64,000 bases of DNA, taken from Ursus arctos. Its lineage: Eukaryota; Chordata; Mammalia; Carnivora; Ursidae. The DNA lies in assembly GCF_023065955.2 (NCBI RefSeq), contig NW_026622985.1, positions 75,939,931-76,003,930 of the forward strand. The letters are read 5' to 3'. Within the stretch, counting starts at the first letter, position 1. Every line of letters starts with the position of its first letter. The notes under the pieces are model-generated. The model saw only the letters and a program-made list of their open reading frames with translations, was not told the DNA's origin and searched no databases. This document shows positions 35,948-48,299 of this stretch, piece by piece. The position numbers were made by a program, and so were the translations under genes.

Positions 35948-37444
35948 CCTTTAACATCTTTATTTTTAAAATTTTTTTATAATAATATATTTTTATTGTA
36001 TTATATTAGTCACCATACAGTACATCCCTAGTTTTTGATGTAAAGTTCCATGATTCATTACTTGCGTATAATACCCAGTGCACCATGCAAAACGTGCCCT
36101 CCTTTTTTTTTGGTAAAGATTTTATTTATTTATTTGACAGAGAGAGACAGCCAGTGAGAGAGGGAACATAAGCAGGGGGAGTAGGAGAGGAAGAAGCAGG
36201 CTCCCAGCAGAGGAGCCTGATGTGGGGCTCGATCCCAGAACGCCGGGATCACGCCCTGAGCCGAAGGCAGATGCTTAACGACTGAGCCACCCAGGCGCCC
36301 CAATATGTGCCCTCCTTAATAGCCATCACTGGCCTATCCCATTTCCCCACCCCCTCCCCTCTGAAGCCCTCAGTTTGTTTCCCAGACCACAGTCTCTCAT
36401 GGTTCATTCCCCCTTCTGTTTACCCCCCCTTTCTTCTTCCCTTTCTTCTACCGATCTTCCTACTTCTTATGTTCTGTAAATGAGTGAAACCATATGATAA
36501 TTGTCTTTCTCTGCTTGACTTATTTCGCTTAGCATTATCTCCTCCCGTCCATGTTGTAGCAAATGTTGAGAAATTGTTCTTTTTGATGGCTGAGTAATAT
36601 TCCATTGTATATATGGACCACATCTTCTTAATCCAGTCATCTGTTGAAGGGCATCTTGGCTTCTTCCACGATTTAGCTATTGTGGACAATGCTGCTATGA
36701 ACATTGGGGTGCATATGGCCCTTCTCTTCACTACGTCTGCATCTTTGGGGTAAATACCCAGTAGTGCAATGGCTGGATCATAGGGTAGCTCAATTTTTAA
36801 CTTTTTAAGGGACCTCCACACTGTTTTCCAGAGTGGCTGTACCAACTTGCATTCCCACCAACAATGTAGGAGGGATCCCCTTTCTCCACATCCTCTCCAA
36901 CATTTGTTGTTTCTTGCCTTGTCAATTTTTGCCATTCTAACTGGCGTAAGGTGGTATCTCAGTGTGGTTTTGATTTGAATTTCCTTGATGGCTAATGATG
37001 TCGAACATTTCTTTATGTGTCTGTTAGCCATTTGTATGTCTTCATTGGAAAAGTGTCTGTTCATATCTTCTGCCCATTTTTTGATTTGATTATTTGTTTC
37101 TCGTGTATTGAGTTTGAGAAGTTCTTTATAGATCTTGGATACCAGTCTTTTATCTGTAGTGTCATTTGCAAATATCTTCTCCCATTCTATGGGCTGTTTC
37201 TTAGTTTTTTTGACTTTTCCTTGGCTGTGCAGAAGTTCTTATCTTGATGAAGTGCCACAAGTTCATTTTTTCTTTTGTTTCTCTTGCCTTTGGAGATGTG
37301 TCATGAAAAAAGTTGCTGTGGCCGATGTCAAAGAGGTTGCAGCCTATGTTCTCCTCTAGGATTTTAATGGGTTCCTGTCTCACATCGAGGTCTTTCATCC
37401 ATTTGGAGTTTATCTTTGTGTATGGTGTGAGAGAGTGGTCCAGT
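35948..37444 (-). mobile_element. L1, minus strand: 3' UTR plus ORF2 C-terminal region
   Basis: The plus-strand text runs from a T-rich tail through a 3' UTR into ORF2. On the minus strand the frame 37064-36420 (214 codons) carries [28 protein letters not shown] and [16 protein letters not shown], the ORF2 C-terminal signature. It slips frame after FATTW, so the normal C-terminus is lost. Upstream ORF2 text (37201-37398) is in another frame. 5'-truncated and not mobile. It contains a young SINE. Confidence 0.5.
36105..36300 (-). mobile_element. SINEC, young ursid-type, inside the L1
   Basis: Flanked by near-identical text CGTGCCCTCCTT (about 36093-36104) and TGTGCCCTCCTT (about 36306-36317), a target duplication with small drift. 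Confidence 0.5.
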
Positions 37445-37456
37445 GTTGTTCTATTT

Positions 37457-37651
37457 TTTAAAAAGATTTACTTATGTATTTGAGAGAGAGTGTTGGTAGG
37501 AGAGAGGCAGAGGCAGAAGGGAAGAGTCTCAAGCAGACTCTGTGCTGAACATGGAGGCTGAAGCAGGGCTCGATCTCATGACTCTGAGATCATGACCTGA
37601 GCTGAAACCAAGAGTTGGACACTCAACCAACTATACCACCCAGGCGCCCCA
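37457..37651 (-). mobile_element. SINEC, old subfamily
   Basis: AAAAGATTTACTTATGTATTTG to CCACCCAGGCGCCCC. More diverged than the ursid-type copies. The L1 to its left inserted in its T-rich tail. Confidence 0.5.
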
Positions 37652-37654
37652 GTT

Positions 37655-40210
37655 ACTGTATTTTTGTACAGCAAACAGGAAAATAATTTAGAAATATGCT
37701 TAAGCATAAGTAAGCAAGGAATACTTCTGATTCGGTATGGATTCATATCAGAAAAACTACAAAATATTCAAGTATATTAAAAGTCAGATTATTCAAATAT
37801 TATTCAAAATCAGGCTACAACAGAATTATCCTTGGGAATGATAATTTAGAACTTATCTTTTGCCTATGAACCTACAGATACAATAATATAGGTTCTATTT
37901 ATAATTCCTTTATTTAAATCTTGTTGAATAGGAGACGAAATATTTTCAAGTTTCCATAGTGTAACATATTTTCAGTCCACTATGGAGCCAGAAATATTAC
38001 AATTTAACCTTCAGTGCTTCATGTGGTGTTTTCATTTAGAGTACTTTTGATTGGTACGTGGGGAAGGAAGCCTTACCAGGTTAAGAAAAAATGTCATTTA
38101 CATTTAATTTAATTTTATTTGGTAGGTGTGTCAAAATTTTTCAAAGATGTTTTATATTTAGTATAAAATTACTTGCCAGTAACCTAAACCCTTTGGAACA
38201 GAGCCCTGAATTGGAATTATGTGGAAAAGGCTTCTAAGCTCTCTAGACAATTTTCACAAAACCTCTGCACTAAATCCATGTTCTTAACAGTTACTGATTC
38301 TACAACACTTTTCATTTTGCATGTGTGTGTGTGTGTGTGTGCACACCAGAGTATTAAAAACTTTATTTTCTCTATGAATAGAAAATTAGGAACAAAAAAC
38401 TTGAAGGAAGGCAAGAAGAGCTGATAAAAAAGGAAACAGATTTAATCTACATACATTCTTAGTAAGATCTATTCTTAATGAAGACTCCAAATCAGCAAGA
38501 AAAATGTAAATGATATCACAAACTACTGCTTAATAAGGGTAAGATGTAATTTCTTTTAGAAAGAAGTCCCTTAAAAAAATCAGTGTATATATTTAAACCA
38601 GTTGATGGTATTTAAAGTGATATGCTTTATTTTTTGGTAAAATTCACTGTCACTGACCACTTCATTCTTCTATAAAGCTATATAAATGAAATGGTTTAAT
38701 AATATTGATTATGTAAAAGATAACATAAAATTATGCATATTATGTGATATATGAGTATATAAAAATCTATCTTTGTATAAATTCCCCCCAGAACAAATCT
38801 TTTTGGACTTGTACACTTGAAACTGTGAGTCTGATGAGTGAGAGTGTGGGAAAAAAAACCATAATAATTCTGGTTTTCTTGGCCCCAGGTTATAGGACTG
38901 TTCTCAGCTACTGCTTATTTGAAGTGATATGTCATGTCATTCTCTATTATAGGACTCTAGAAATGCTGATTCAATGTCATGTCCAAGTACATTTCCTCGG
39001 GAAGTTGATGAGGGTGAGCTGGAGAACAGCAGTAGTTTTGTAGAGGAAGTGGTGGATTAGCTGTTACAAGGTACTAAGGAGACTGCTGATTCATCTAGGT
39101 TTCAGTTATTAGTAAAAACAATACATTCTCCAGAAACAAAGAAAATAAGGAAATTGCTTCATGAGAAGTAACATACTACTAAACTATCCTTCCTGCCTGC
39201 CCCTCTCATCAATGTATTATTAAAATTGAGTTATGTTAAAAACATTCATCTTTGGGACCATGAAGAGAAGAAGACAATACTATAACAACTCCAGTTTGAG
39301 GGCTAACACTGCCAGGATTCTGTACTTCACACCAAACACGTTCCTGTTGACAAATTTCTTTTCCCACTCAAATTATGAATGAATCATTGAGTTGTTGGTA
39401 TAACCTCTGAATCATTTTGCTAGTGTGAAAATATGCTGTTCAGACTTGTTTACATTCTTTCCCTCCATTTCTTTTGGAGATGTAAGCAAGTTGGATCAAG
39501 CTAGGGGAATCGGTGGCCAGAAATCCGTTTCCTCTGCTAAAGCAAAGTGCCTTGTACTAGGATCGCTCCTTGGTTCTACTGCTATTGAGATTTTATCAGC
39601 AGATCCACTTGGCCAGATGTTTATGGCTAATGAATACCATCTGCACATAACATGGAATATTTTTCCTTCTTTCAGATATGTCAAGCCCTGGGGACCTGTG
39701 TGTAACATAAGCACCAGAATTTAGTCTCTGGCGTGGAAATCATGGTGATTCATTGACCTACCAAAGCTCTCAGCACTTCTTTTAGGTCTTAGGTCACAAC
39801 ACTAACACTTGTGATGTTCGGGGAGGTTCTTACCATCACTTTTCTTGTATCTTCAGGACACATAAAAAGAGAGGAGTAGTGGGTGAGAGGTGGGGGTGGG
39901 AAAGAGGTTGAAATGACACAAAACAACACATTCTTCTCTCATCTGAATCTTAATATGGTGGGGAGGTGGAGTGATCTTAGAGATTGGTTGGAAGTGTTTT
40001 CAAGTACCAAAGTCACAACCCACGTCTTTCAAAAAATAAAGTACTACTTTGCAGATTTATTTGTTTGTTTGTTTTTTTGGTAAGGCAGAGGGCATTACGG
40101 TTAATAGTAACTCCTTCTAACTTTCGTTTCATTACCATTTCTTGGGTGGGGAAAGAAAGGAGCATACAGCAGTTAGTATGATGGGAATTTCATATCCCTT
40201 GTCTCATCCA
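37655..40210. other. Unassigned intergenic DNA
   Basis: 2.5 kb without a recognised repeat except a (GT)n tract. Frames are short. Confidence 0.5.
38319..38343. repeat. (GT)n microsatellite
   Basis: About 11 GT units after GCAT. Confidence 0.5.
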
Positions 40211-40214
40211 TGCT

Positions 40215-40590
40215 GCAACCCATAAGTGACTTACTGTTTCATAATTCTGCCTGAGATGCTCTTCACTCCTTCCCTGTCTGGAAAAAGAAATCTGCTTATT
40301 CTTCAAAGCAGAGCTCCAATATCACTTCCTTTCTACTAGCAGCTCTCCTCCCCCAACCTAGCAGAACTCGCTCTCCCTTCTCAGCTCTTTATGGCATCCG
40401 ATGCTGCCAGGATGATGCTTATCACCTTATGTTTCAATTGGTTATATGCAAATCTCTCCCTCCTACAAGAGGATGAGCTCTTCAAAGGCAAAAGCTCTGT
40501 TTTCTTTGCTGGTATATCTTCAGGGCCTCACAGAATATCTAGTGCTTCGTAATGCCCGATAGATGTCAGTGGCACAGCCAGAACCAGTGC
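40215..40590 (+). repeat. L2 3' half
   Basis: GAGCTCCAATATCACTTCCT, ATGCTTATCACCTTATGTTTC, GAGGATGAGCTCTTCAAAGG and CTCACAGAATATCTAGTGCT follow the L2 3' half in order. Confidence 0.5.
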
Positions 40591-40599
40591 CCAGGCTGA

Positions 40600-41020
40600 C
40601 AGCCTACACACTACACCAAGTTATTTCTGAAACAGAAACCAACCAACTGATCAACCAATCCAGAAAACAAAAACATAACTGTTGACTTTACGACTTGCCT
40701 CATCTGCATCCTTCACTTAACTCGAGCATGGTTTTGTGCGTGGGTCTGTAGAAAGTGGTTGGGGCAAGCCAGGGTAGAACACATTTCTGAGTTTATTTTC
40801 TGAGTGACTGCTTCTCAGACTTCGGTATAAGTCACTTCAGTCACAGAAATCTACATCATGAATACACTGTGAAACTTTTAAAAGCTAAAAAATATAGGAG
40901 TTTCAGATGAAAGGTGTGAGTTCTTGGGACATTAACAAGTGGAATTAATAATAAACATGGAACATACTGTACTTTTTTCAAAACCTTGGCTAAAAGAATC
41001 CGAAGGAATTTCTCTCTGTC
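40600..41020. other. Unassigned intergenic DNA
   Basis: Nothing recognised. Confidence 0.5.
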
Positions 41021-41029
41021 CTCATATAA

Positions 41030-41165
41030 AGCCATCTTTCTGTTTCTCCTCCTTTTCCTCCCACCTTCCTTCTCCTTCTGCTTTTCTTTTTCCTTCTCCT
41101 TCCCTTCCTCCTCCTCCTCCATCTTGTCTCTTTTTATATGCTCTCTTTCTCTCCTTTTTTGTTCC
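41030..41165. repeat. Polypyrimidine tract
   Basis: About 135 bases almost entirely C and T on the plus strand, with CTTCTC, CCTCCT and TCCTCC blocks. This explains the low-complexity frames on both strands. Confidence 0.5.
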
Positions 41166-41169
41166 TCGT

Positions 41170-41607
41170 TTATTTTTAAGAAGCTGGCAATGGTGATGGC
41201 AAGTTGGCAAATCAAATGAGGGGAGGCTTATGGAGAAATCATTGCAATCTAGGCTAAGACTAGATGAGGAAAATATTTCTTGGTTTTATTTTTCTGTATT
41301 TCAAAATGCATGTCTTTATTTTGTCTAGGTGATATTGTCTCATAAACCAAAATCCAAAACTAGAGAAGGGAATACAGAGAAAAATCACCCTCCCACATCT
41401 ATCCTTTAGCAACTCCGTTTCCTCTGGGCAGAAAAACAAGATAGTTTCTTCTGTCTTTCCAGAGATATTTTCTGTCTATACACATAAACACTCACACACA
41501 GATATTTTTCTCTTCTTTTACATACGTGGAAGCACATATTTTGTACCTTAATTTTTCTGCATATTAGTTATTTTTCTTTGATGGGTGTAAGACATTCCAT
41601 CATATGA
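41170..41607. other. Unassigned DNA
   Basis: Nothing firmly recognised. Weak L1M-like text near 41500-41600. Confidence 0.5.
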
Positions 41608-41627
41608 ATATATTGTGATATATTTAG

Positions 41628-41820
41628 GGATGCCTGGGTGGTTCAGTTGGTTAAGTGTCTGCCTTCAGCTCGGGTCATGATCCCAGGGTCCTGGGATCGA
41701 GTCCCACATCGGGCTCCTTGTTTGGGGGAGGCTGCTTTTCCCTCTGCCTGCCAATCCCCCTGCTTGTGCTCTCTCTCGCTCTTCCTCTCTGACAAATAAA
41801 TAAATAAAATCTTTAAAAAT
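41628..41820 (+). mobile_element. SINEC, older type
   Basis: The 20-bp duplication ATATATTGTGATATATTTAG is perfect at 41608-41627 and 41821-41840. Confidence 0.5.
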
Positions 41821-41851
41821 ATATATTGTGATATATTTAGCTAGCTACTTA

Positions 41852-42051
41852 AGATTTTATTTATTTTTTATTTGAGAGACAGAGGGGAGAGAGAGAGTGC
41901 GTGCGAGTGGGAGGAGGAGCAGGGGGAGACGGACAAGCAGACTCTGTGCTGTGTGGAGCCGGATGCAGGACTTGATCCGACGACCCCAAGATCACAACCT
42001 GAGCTGAAACCAAGTATCGGATACTTAACCAACTGAGCCACCCAGGTGCCC
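41852..42051 (-). mobile_element. SINEC, old subfamily, minus strand
   Basis: AAGATTTTATTTATTTTTTA to ACCCAGGTGCCC. The 11-bp duplication CTAGCTACTTA lies at 41841-41851 and 42052-42062. It sits tail to tail with the previous SINE. Confidence 0.5.
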
Positions 42052-42064
42052 CTAGCTACTTACT

Positions 42065-42655
42065 TATTGATGGATATTTATGTTGCTTCTAATATCATGT
42101 TGTTACGAGTTATGCTAACTAAATTACTTGTACATATGCTATTTCACACATGTTCAAGTTTTTCCATATTCAAAGATGAATAACTCCTAGGTTAAAGGTA
42201 ACGTATGTTAATAATTTTGTTAGATTCCAAAGTGCCCTCTGCTCTCCCTTATCTCACGGTAGGTTTTTAAACTTTTTGAAAACTCCTAGTCTGATTCATG
42301 GGGTTTCTATGAAGCATAATAATTTTTTAATTAAATGTTCCATTTTAATTATTAAGACAAAAAGCATTTGCTTTCAGTGCTTTTATGATGTTCAAATTTT
42401 AATAAGGTAATCAAATGAAAGAACTGAATCTATATTGGAGACCATGTCCAAAGAACTGGTTGAAAAGTAAAAAAGAGAGGATTCAACTGGTTATTTTGTT
42501 TACATAATACTGAACCATTAATTTGAGCCTTTTGTTTTACTGACTTGGCAAACTTAACTGATCATTTAGGCTTAGACTGAAGTTCTTAATTTCACAGTAG
42601 TCCAGAAAAAATATCTTTTTATATCTGTTTATTTTCACAGTTACTTTCTATTTAA
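42065..42655. other. Unassigned DNA
   Basis: Possibly drifted L1M text around the SINE pair to about 42250, otherwise nothing. Confidence 0.5.
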
Positions 42656-42659
42656 TTCA

Positions 42660-42790
42660 AAAAACATTAACTATCTAAAATGTGTTAGACAAGATTGGGA
42701 GAGTCAAAGACAAATATGACAGTCTGCCAATTCGGGGGTTCACAGTCTAATAAATGACATTTAAACAGATTTCTAAAACTTACTCTAGTC
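42660..42790 (-). repeat. L2-like fragment, minus strand
   Basis: AACTATCTAAAATGTGTTAG and GGGTTCACAGTCTAATAAAT resemble reverse L2 3' text. Weak. Confidence 0.5.
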
Positions 42791-42799
42791 AGGAAATAT

Positions 42800-43500
42800 T
42801 GAAAGCACTTGCTTGTAATTTAAAAGATGGCTATTAAGGAAATCACTGTTATAAGGAGGTGAAAAAACTGCAACCAGAAAATTTATCTCCATTTCAATTG
42901 ACCAGTTGATAGTTATTCACAATTCTCTTCCTGGTGCTAAGGCAAACTGGACAACCTCTTTCCATTAAAGCAAATGCAATGAAAGCTATAAAACGCTTCA
43001 CTCCTTTTGACCTGGTAATTGCTACAATTAGGCAATTTTCTTATAGTTTGGAAATAGTTGGTCAATTTAGCCTGGTCAATGAAATTATCTACTTTTAAAG
43101 GACAAAACAGCTAGTTGAAAGATGAATGTTTTCAGTTTTCATGTTGTAACCTTGCACTGACCCTGCACCATCCTATTCTTGAGTTAGTATTTATTGTATG
43201 ATCAGATTGTAAACAGATTCATGGACACTTGACATTTACATGTTACACAATAGAAATTATATGATGTTGTTCTACTCAATGAAGTTTTTGTGAAATTCCT
43301 ATTTCATGAGTAAGCAACATTAGATCTTAACTTCTTCTGCAATGAACAACTTGTTCCATATTACTTAGTAACAGTTTTGTCCCACAATTACATTGTAAGT
43401 AGAAACTACAATCTTATGATTTTGTTGTCTGCATTGCTAATGTTGTGCAACTTTGATTTTAGTACTGTGATCTGCTAGGGCCAGTTCAGCCTTCTTATTT
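42800..43500. other. Unassigned DNA
   Basis: No gene or repeat recognised. Confidence 0.5.
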
Positions 43501-43504
43501 CAAA

Positions 43505-43960
43505 ACTCATGCATTGAACAAATACGAATTAGCACCTATTAGATGCCAAAATGATATCTGAATATTAAGGTAATAGCTAGATATTGGGATGTAGGGCTTT
43601 TGTCACAGTGGAGAAGACAAAATAAACAGCTAGACAAATAAGACAATAACAGATTTGGATAACTACTATAAAGATAACAACTAAGAGATGAGGGAGAAAG
43701 TACCCTAAGTAACCACTCAACAGTCAGGGAAGGACTCTGAGGAGTTCACAGTTGATCATGGACCAGGAGTTCGAGAATGAATGGGTTCTACGATTATTGG
43801 GAAGAGTAGTCTAGGCAGAGATAATAAATGGTAAGCCAGGAAAAAGAGTTTGACATTTTCTGGGAGAAAGATGAGAGTACATAACTTATCTGGAAACACT
43901 CAGCTAGTTAGTGCTAGAAGTCATAAAGCTCACTTTGTGTAACATCATCAAACATATCTG
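43505..43960 (-). repeat. L2, minus strand
   Basis: TTAGCACCTATTAGATGCCA, AGTCAGGGAAGGACTCTGAG and GAGTAGTCTAGGCAGAGATA follow the reverse L2 3' half in order. Confidence 0.5.
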
Positions 43961-43979
43961 ATAGAAAATAGAAGGGATT

Positions 43980-44190
43980 TGGGGCGCCTGGGTGGCACAG
44001 CGGTTAAGCGTCTGCCTTCGGCTCAGGGTGTGATCCAGGCGTTATGGGATCGAGCCCCACATCAGGCTCCTCCGCTATGAGCCTGCTTCTTCCTCTCCCA
44101 CTCCCCCTGCTTGTGTTCCCTCTCTCACTGGCTGTCTCTATCTCTGTCGAATAAATAAATAAAATCTTTAAAAAAAAAAAAAAGAAAAAA
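43980..44190 (+). mobile_element. SINEC, young ursid-type copy
   Basis: Near-consensus copy. The 17-bp duplication AGAAAATAGAAGGGATT is perfect at 43963-43979 and 44191-44207. Confidence 0.5.
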
Positions 44191-44209
44191 AGAAAATAGA
44201 AGGGATTCA

Positions 44210-47045
44210 TCATTCATTTGCCCCTTCATTTATTTAATATGCTCCCCTAGAAATACGAAAATCAAAACAGCAAAACCACTGCCTTGACATCTGGTATTTT
44301 CAGTAGATAATTACCTTTTAATAAGTTTATACTCATCGTTTTCTTAATATTGAAATAGTCACTTCATGAAGGACAAAACACAAGAGGAAATATTTAACTT
44401 TTGAATAATTTTTTTCCTGGGTACAAAGAAGATTCCAATTGTCAATAGGTCATAAACTCTGACTTTTTAAAAGAGTAATATGAAAAAAATTTTTTTTAAA
44501 GATTAATATGTAAATTGGACATCACACTATATATTATGCTTTGCTTAGCCCCAGCTGAACCAGAGGTGGACATATGATCCATGATGGGCCAGGCAGACTA
44601 TCACATGATAAATGGAGCTTAACCTGAAAGATTCAACAGAGGGGGTGAGAGCCTTTGTAGGCCAAAGCAACAAGCTACCTAAAATTCAGGTAGAATCATA
44701 TAAAGCACAGAAAGCCAATTTGAAGAAAGGTGCAAGAAAATATGGCAAAAATGCAGAGAAGCAGCACTAAGACCATGTGGCTCATTGAGAAACAGAGGCA
44801 TGTGCTTCCAGATTTTCCAAACCTTCTGTGTAGGATTGCTGGTAGGTTCACACAAAAGGGACTTCTGCCACAGACTCTTTAAAGCATGTGGGGCCCACAT
44901 ATTACGAACTCACACAAGAAAAATTAGTTCACTAAAGAACTTGAGGGCACTTCCATCATTCAGTAGCCAATACTCCACATGGGCACAGCAAGACCCCAAA
45001 TTCTGAACATTCATCCTTGTCACTAACTAGAGTCAGTCCTAATGGAAATGCTACTCTATATCTCCTGCCCTGTGTCTTTGAAAACATAAGCAATGATACG
45101 AGTTTCTGTGCCTCTTTCATCTCAGAGACAGGCGTTGCTTCAGAACACAGGGCAGCCTGGGTGGGGCAGGTAGGAGCTCTTGAGTAAGAGAGAAGCCTGG
45201 CTTACTTGCCAAATATTTCTCTCAGCCATCATGAGTGCAATAGGTTTTTGCACAAGAAAATGTCATTTGCAATAGTGGAGGATTTATATTTTTTTGTTTG
45301 TCTTCACATGTTCCAATTTGTGACTCCAAAGGAATTCACAAATTAGTATAGTATTTAGAATAGTTGTGCATGGTGGGAAAGGATCATTTTATAATACTAA
45401 ACAATTCATATCATTTATAAATGTATATAAGTGTGGGCTGTAACACACAAAATACTGATTTTTTTATATAACTAAGAGGTTCTAGATATTGTGAAAAGAG
45501 TTGATGAAAATAGAAATACAAGTTTTATGGAATGATACAAAAATAGTATATTTTATAATATTTTTTGTGGAATAATAATTTTCATATGAAATCCCATTAA
45601 ATTTTACGTTATGGGATACAGAATTCTTGGTCCACTTCTGAGTTATTGACACTTCCTGTTGCCACTGACTCATAAGGACAATGTCCAAGTTGAAACATAC
45701 AAATATATTATTTGAGAACTACAGTGACTTAAGTGGTTTGTCTAATTTAGCATTATCGTTGATAAAAAACAAATTAAGTGAATATTTTGACTATGACAAC
45801 ATAAGCAGCAATTTTGCTGGAACAAAAGCAAGAATTGATTTTGTAGAATAAATGTTATTTATTGCTTATGTGTATCTTTATTTTATTAGTCATCCAAACA
45901 TCTGCCAGCCAGCAATATACCCAGATATGTACAATAATAATCAAATTCATTTGTATGTGATGTCTTGCTAACTTTCAGTCATAAGAGACCATAGGTTTAC
46001 ATTCATATGGGGTACTGAAACCCAGAGGACAGACTGACTTCTTTTTGCCAGAAGATACCAGGGAAAGATTCTCAGAGGATTGACATTTCGGTGACCTGAG
46101 TCATGAAAATTTGGTTAGGTGGAGAAGAGGCTGGGGATGAAAGAAGAAAATTATCAGGTTTGTCAAGTCGAAGGATCGAATATATCTTACTTAACAAATA
46201 CATTAGTATTTTGACTTATCACTATCAAATATTTGCTCATATGGTGTGTAAGTCTTCACTGTACTCTTGTGCCACGTGCTGCAGAATCAGGGGTGGGCCT
46301 GCTCCTGCCCTACTTTTATTTTTTTCTTGTTGAGATTCTTGTTTTGTCATTTCTACGAGACCCTTTTGTATCCTTTTAACAAGACCCCAATTTTCCGCCT
46401 CGGGGTGGTTTGAGTAGGTTTCAGTTTTTTGCACTACAGAGTTTTATCTAAGGCAATCACAGAGGCACATTTCACTTCCCATGTAGATGAAAAATAAATT
46501 GGTTCTCAGATGAATAAAAGTCATGTAAACCATAGTTGACCAAATTCTGATCTTCTTTATCTTGAGCCTTTTTAGAAATCAGGACTTTTGAAAGAGACTA
46601 ATGATTCTGCCAAGCTTATTAGTATATATACTTCTGTTTCTCTGGATATTTGGATTGATTTTAAGTGTACTATAGGAATGAAACAGGCTAAAAAATAAGA
46701 ATTTTATTTCAAATTAAGCTCCATTATTCTAATAGAGAAAACAGGCAGCTTGATGTATGGTAAAGTGTATTAAAGACCAAAGTGACATTTATGGTAGTTG
46801 ACTTCAGACAGAAAACTAAACAATAGTAGAAAAGAACTTTGTGTTAAATATAAACACTATTAGAAAGAAATCTCAACTCTGTGTTTTGTTTTGTTTCTTT
46901 GTTTGTTTTAATTTAAGCACAAATTTCAAAGTGAAAACCCAAGAGAAATAGTTCCTCTATTTATTTTCCTGGTTAAAACCAGATTGTTCACTGTTTAGAA
47001 AATGTCCCCTAATTTAGAGTCAGAGAATTCTTAGATGTGAAAAGA
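44210..47045. other. Unassigned intergenic DNA
   Basis: 2.8 kb with no gene. Short stretches near 44560-44640 and 46020-46150 look like drifted repeats, but I cannot name them. Confidence 0.5.
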
Positions 47046-47049
47046 TCTT

Positions 47050-47165
47050 TATACAGTTCTCTAAGTCCACCCTCTCACTGTAGAGATGAGAAAATTGAGC
47101 TTGGAAAGCTATACCGATTTGGCCAACGTTACCGAGACCATAAAGGGAAACTTAAAAATGTGCTT
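47050..47165 (-). repeat. MIR-like fragment, minus strand
   Basis: GTAGAGATGAGAAAATTGAG, CTTGGAAAGCTATACCGATT and TGGCCAACGTTAC resemble the reverse MIR core. Confidence 0.5.
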
Positions 47166-47172
47166 GGATTTG

Positions 47173-47374
47173 GGGCACCTGGGTGGCTCAGTTGGTTAAG
47201 CATCTGCCTTCGGCTCAGGTCATGATCTCAGGGTCCTGGGATCAAGGCCTACATCAAGGCCCACATTGGGCTCCCTGCTCAGCGGGGAGTCTGCTTCTCC
47301 TTCTCCCTCTGCTGCTCTGCCCGCTTGTGCTCTCTCTCTCAAATAAATAAATAAATAAAATCTTTAAAAAAAAA
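47173..47374 (+). mobile_element. SINEC, older type
   Basis: Head GGGGCACCTGGGTGGCTC. It carries a small internal duplication (GGCCTACATCAA/GGCCCACATTGG near 47247-47270). The flanks share only a drifted duplication (TGTGCTTGGATTT / TGTACTTGTATTTGGATT). Confidence 0.5.
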
Positions 47375-47379
47375 AGTGT

Positions 47380-48225
47380 ACTTGTATTTGGATTATTAAG
47401 TATACTCTTTGTACTTTTGTTAAATAAAAGAAAAGAAATTTTAAAGTGATTATAATAGAGAAGAAAGAGAATTAATGACCAATTTTAGAATCGATTTCTG
47501 ATGAGGGCATTACTGTGAGATTGAGAAGGGAAAGTTTAAGCAAAGGAAAGGTATTTGGCATTAAATTCAGATGTAAACATATTTTGATTCCACCTAGTTG
47601 TGCGCATTCATTCAGATGTGAAGCAGATATTCAGATCCTGTCATTTGGTGCCTGAATGCTGGAGAGTCAATCATGGTATGAAAAAGGGGTAGAATTGTTG
47701 ATGTTCTATGAAGCTTTATTTTTTGTGGAGTCACTATTTCATCCCCTTTCTTTTCCCTTCCAACTCAGGGGAGTCAACCATTTTTGTGAACTGTTTTATC
47801 ACTTCCTTCTTTCCAAGGTGAATCCTCGCTCTTATACTTTGAAACCCCTCCACGTGTACCTTTTCACGGACCTCATTTTTTACATACTTTCTGCTTGTCT
47901 CTCTCTAGAAGGTCTTTTCCACCCACATTTAAATGTATTTATATTTCTCCCATTATTAAATGCAAGCAATCAACGTCCTCTGTCTCACCATATGGAGATT
48001 CCCTTCCATCCAACTTCCTTCCCTTCTCCTGGGGGCCAAGCCAATGACTTGCTCATGCCCCATTCATTCCTTCATGTATTTCATCTCAGCCTGACCCTCC
48101 CTGACTCCCCTAACTCCCACCTCTTATCCCGAAGTCCTTCACAGAAATGGCTCTCTACTAAATTACCACTGGCTGCCTACTTGCTAAATCACAAGGATAT
48201 TTTTCAGTCCTTACCTGTCTTGGTC
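47380..48225. other. Unassigned DNA with a 198-codon open frame
   Basis: Plus-strand frame 47656-48252 encodes 198 residues rich in Leu, Phe, His, Pro and Ser. The DNA is pyrimidine-rich on this strand, which removes stop codons. No domain recognised, and the frame runs into a MIR-like repeat at its end, which argues against a gene. Confidence 0.5.
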
Positions 48226-48227
48226 TA

Positions 48228-48295
48228 TAGAACCACAGAGTGTTACATTTAGGAAAAATCTTCTACGTCATCCCCTCTAGCCCCCTTGAATCAAG
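48228..48295 (-). repeat. MIR-family-like fragment, minus strand
   Basis: AGAACCACAGAGTGTTACAT and ACGTCATCCCCTCTAGCCCC resemble the reverse of MIR-family 3' text. Confidence 0.5.
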
Positions 48296-48299
48296 CATA

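Noticed and set aside
36420..37064. 214-codon minus-strand frame as a possible host gene
   Set aside because: Clear L1 ORF2 C-terminal signature with a frameshift at its end.
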